The position numbers were made by a program, and so were the translations under genes. This document shows, in pieces, positions 62,479-64,000 of a stretch of 64,000 bases of DNA (positions within the stretch are counted from its first letter, which is position 1; every line of letters begins with the position of its first letter). Below the pieces are notes generated by a model. That model ran no database searches. It saw only the letters and a list, made by a program, of their open reading frames with translations, and was not told the DNA's origin. This stretch comes from Myxococcus sp. CA023 (GTDB taxonomy: Bacteria > Myxococcota > Myxococcia > Myxococcales > Myxococcaceae): NCBI RefSeq assembly GCF_010998615.1, contig NZ_JAAEAH010000016.1:1-64000 (forward strand). The letters run 5' to 3'.

Positions 62479-64000
62479 ATGCGGCAAGTCCTCACCCGCG
62501 CCTCTGGCCTGTTGCGTCGCCCCGCCGTCCTGGCCACCGTCCTCCTGCTCGCGGGCGGGGGCTCGGCGCTCGTCCTGCTCCCCCTCTTTGGCGTCCCCGG
62601 CTTCGAGCTGAGCCTGGCCCTCTCCATCGCCGTCGGCCTGCTCGGAGGGGGGATTGGCATCGCCGCGGCCGCCCAGGAGCGTCGCATCCTGCTGGGCACC
62701 GCCCCGACCCCACCGGGCGCCCTCCGGCCACAGACGCCCAGCGGCGCGGTGGCCCGGGCCCTGGGCACCGCCCTGCTCCTCAACGTCGGCGTCCTGGTGC
62801 CCCCCTTCCTGGTAGCCACCCTGTTCGCCTGGCTGCGCACCGCGTGTGACCCCTTCGCACTGGTGGGCTTCTATCCGATGCTCACCCTCCCCTCGGCCGC
62901 GCTGGCCGCCTCCGCGGGCGTGCTGTGCGGCTTCACCGCCGAGCGCCCCCTCCGGGCCGTGGGGATGTACGCGCTCCTCATCCTCCTCTCCGCCGTGCCC
63001 ACCGCGTGGCCTATCGTCGCCGGGCCCCAGGTGTTCGCCTTCAACCACTTCCTGGGACACATGCCCGGGCCCCTCTACGACGAGGCGCTGGGTGTCTCCG
63101 CCGCGCTCGGCTGGTTCCGCTTGGAGACGCTGCTGTGGGTCACCGTGCTCGCGGGGCTCACCTGCGCCCTGCTGGACCTGGGCACCGGGCGCCTTCGCCG
63201 CGCCGGCCTGCGCCGCGCCACCCTGGCCGCCCTGGTGCTACCCCTGGCCGCCATCGCCTTCATGGAGGCGCGCGGCCCCGCCCTGGGCCTGCGGATGACG
63301 GATGCGTGGCTCACGCGGGAGCTCGGCGGCCTGAGGGAGACGGAGCACTTCGTCTTCCACTACTGGCAAGGCAAGCCGCGCGAGGACGTGGACCGCTTCG
63401 CGCGGGACTTGGAGTTCCGCTGGGCCCAGACGCGGCACTTCCTGGGCGTGGCCCCCACCGAGCCCATCCACGTCTGGCTCTACCGCGACGAGCACGAAAA
63501 GCAGCGCCTGGTGGGCGCCGGCCGCACCCAGTTCGCCAAGCCCTGGCGCCACGAGTTGCACATCCAGGACCGGCCCTTCCCCCACTCCGTGCTCCACCAT
63601 GAGCTGGCGCACGTCATGGCGGCCCCCGCGGGCAGCGGCCCCTTCCGCGTCACCACCCGGCTGGGCGTCTGGCCGCTCATGGGCGTCATCGAGGGGTTCG
63701 CCGTCGCCGCGGACGGCCCGGTGCAGGGCGACCTCACGCTGCACCAGTGGGCGGCGGGCATGCGCAGGCAGAAGTTGGCGCCGGACATGCGCAAGCTGAT
63801 GGGGCCGCAGGGCTTCTACCAGTCGGCCCCCGCGCGCGCGTACACGGTGGCGGGCTCGTTCCTGCGCTACCTGGCGGACACCTATGGCGCGGACCGGCTG
63901 CGGGCCGTGTATGCCCATGCGGACTTCGACGCCGCATACGGCCGTCCCCTGGGAGAGCTCGTCACCGAGTGGGAGCAGTACGTGGACGCGCTCCCCCTGG
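62479..64000 (+). CDS. Membrane-embedded HExxH metalloprotease-like protein, 3'-truncated by window edge
   Basis: The frame opens at ATG 62479 after AGGAGA and stays open to the window end (about 507 codons seen). Multiple N-terminal membrane helices (VLATVLLLAGGGSALVLLPL, LALSIAVGLLGGGIGIAAAA, LLLNVGVLVPPFLVATLFAW). A soluble domain carries HHELAHVMAAPA (zinc motif at 63598-63633) and IEGFAVAAD with a likely third Glu ligand, as in gluzincin peptidase MA/collagenase-like folds. Divergent from PilZ by only 25 nt. Confidence 0.8.
   Translation, partial: MRQVLTRASGLLRRPAVLATVLLLAGGGSALVLLPLFGVPGFELSLALSIAVGLLGGGIGIAAAAQERRILLGTAPTPPGALRPQTPSGAVARALGTALLLNVGVLVPPFLVATLFAWLRTACDPFALVGFYPMLTLPSAALAASAGVLCGFTAERPLRAVGMYALLILLSAVPTAWPIVAGPQVFAFNHFLGHMPGPLYDEALGVSAALGWFRLETLLWVTVLAGLTCALLDLGTGRLRRAGLRRATLAALVLPLAAIAFMEARGPALGLRMTDAWLTRELGGLRETEHFVFHYWQGKPREDVDRFARDLEFRWAQTRHFLGVAPTEPIHVWLYRDEHEKQRLVGAGRTQFAKPWRHELHIQDRPFPHSVLHHELAHVMAAPAGSGPFRVTTRLGVWPLMGVIEGFAVAADGPVQGDLTLHQWAAGMRRQKLAPDMRKLMGPQGFYQSAPARAYTVAGSFLRYLADTYGADRLRAVYAHADFDAAYGRPLGELVTEWEQYVDALPL

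Overview
The window looks like a chromosome segment from a high-GC, Myxococcus/Corallococcus-type myxobacterium (Myxococcota). Coding regions are strongly GC-biased with many GTG starts. There are two eukaryotic-type Ser/Thr kinases, several His kinases and response regulators, many lipoproteins (kelch, choice-of-anchor D, M1 peptidase), a sigma factor of the Myxococcales type, PilZ and EAL signalling proteins, and tightly packed convergent gene ends. No rRNA, tRNA, CRISPR array or insertion sequence was recognised. About 56 genes are called.

Layout. 0-7.2 kb: the end of an SF1 helicase, a small protein, an alpha/beta hydrolase, a large choice-of-anchor D/vWA-like lipoprotein and a cytoplasmic Ser/Thr kinase. 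7.2-16 kb: a GFA-type protein, an orphan PhnD-like binding protein, a TerB-like protein overlapping ttcA, rnd (divergent), an M1 peptidase lipoprotein, an O-methyltransferase, a Cys-patterned small protein and an outer-membrane-like protein. 16-27 kb: an M48 peptidase with TPRs, lipoproteins set among strong hairpins, an M32 carboxypeptidase, a GAF His kinase coupled to a 143-aa protein, prfC, and a RidA protein. 27-31.3 kb: an odd 320-aa amphipathic/Gly-rich protein, an OmpR-type two-component pair, and a PolX-N-like helix-hairpin-helix protein. 31.3-33.9 kb: an AT-richer island of about 2.6 kb flanked by perfect 31-bp direct repeats. 33.9-38.9 kb: a secreted lipase, a 14-repeat kelch lipoprotein and an orphan FatB-type siderophore-binding protein. 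39-45.2 kb: a three-gene ABC-2 exporter, an Rsm22-like methyltransferase, proline iminopeptidase and an intramembrane protease. 45.4-51 kb: a translationally coupled sigma factor and zinc-finger Ser/Thr kinase, then an M20 dipeptidase. 51-64 kb: a CheY-like protein with a GYF/J/vWA protein, fadD, purE-purK-ybaK, an MDR oxidoreductase, a membrane coiled-coil protein, an EAL-CBS protein, a small protein, a DUF192 lipoprotein coupled to PilZ, and a truncated membrane metalloprotease.

The most unusual region is the island at 31300-33935. It is inserted exactly after the stop codon of the helix-hairpin-helix gene, in what was a convergent junction of about a dozen bases. It carries a two-gene operon: a two-pass membrane protein with a degenerate PLD-like cytosolic domain, and a stand-alone DEDDy 3'-5' exonuclease. 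Upstream of the operon lies a non-coding stretch with a long 20-bp hairpin and diverged 30-nt repeats. No integrase, transposase or reverse transcriptase is present. A mobile conflict or defence cassette is a reasonable hypothesis but is not proven. The second notable module is the sigma factor/kinase pair, in which the kinase carries an anti-sigma-type zinc finger at its N-terminus.
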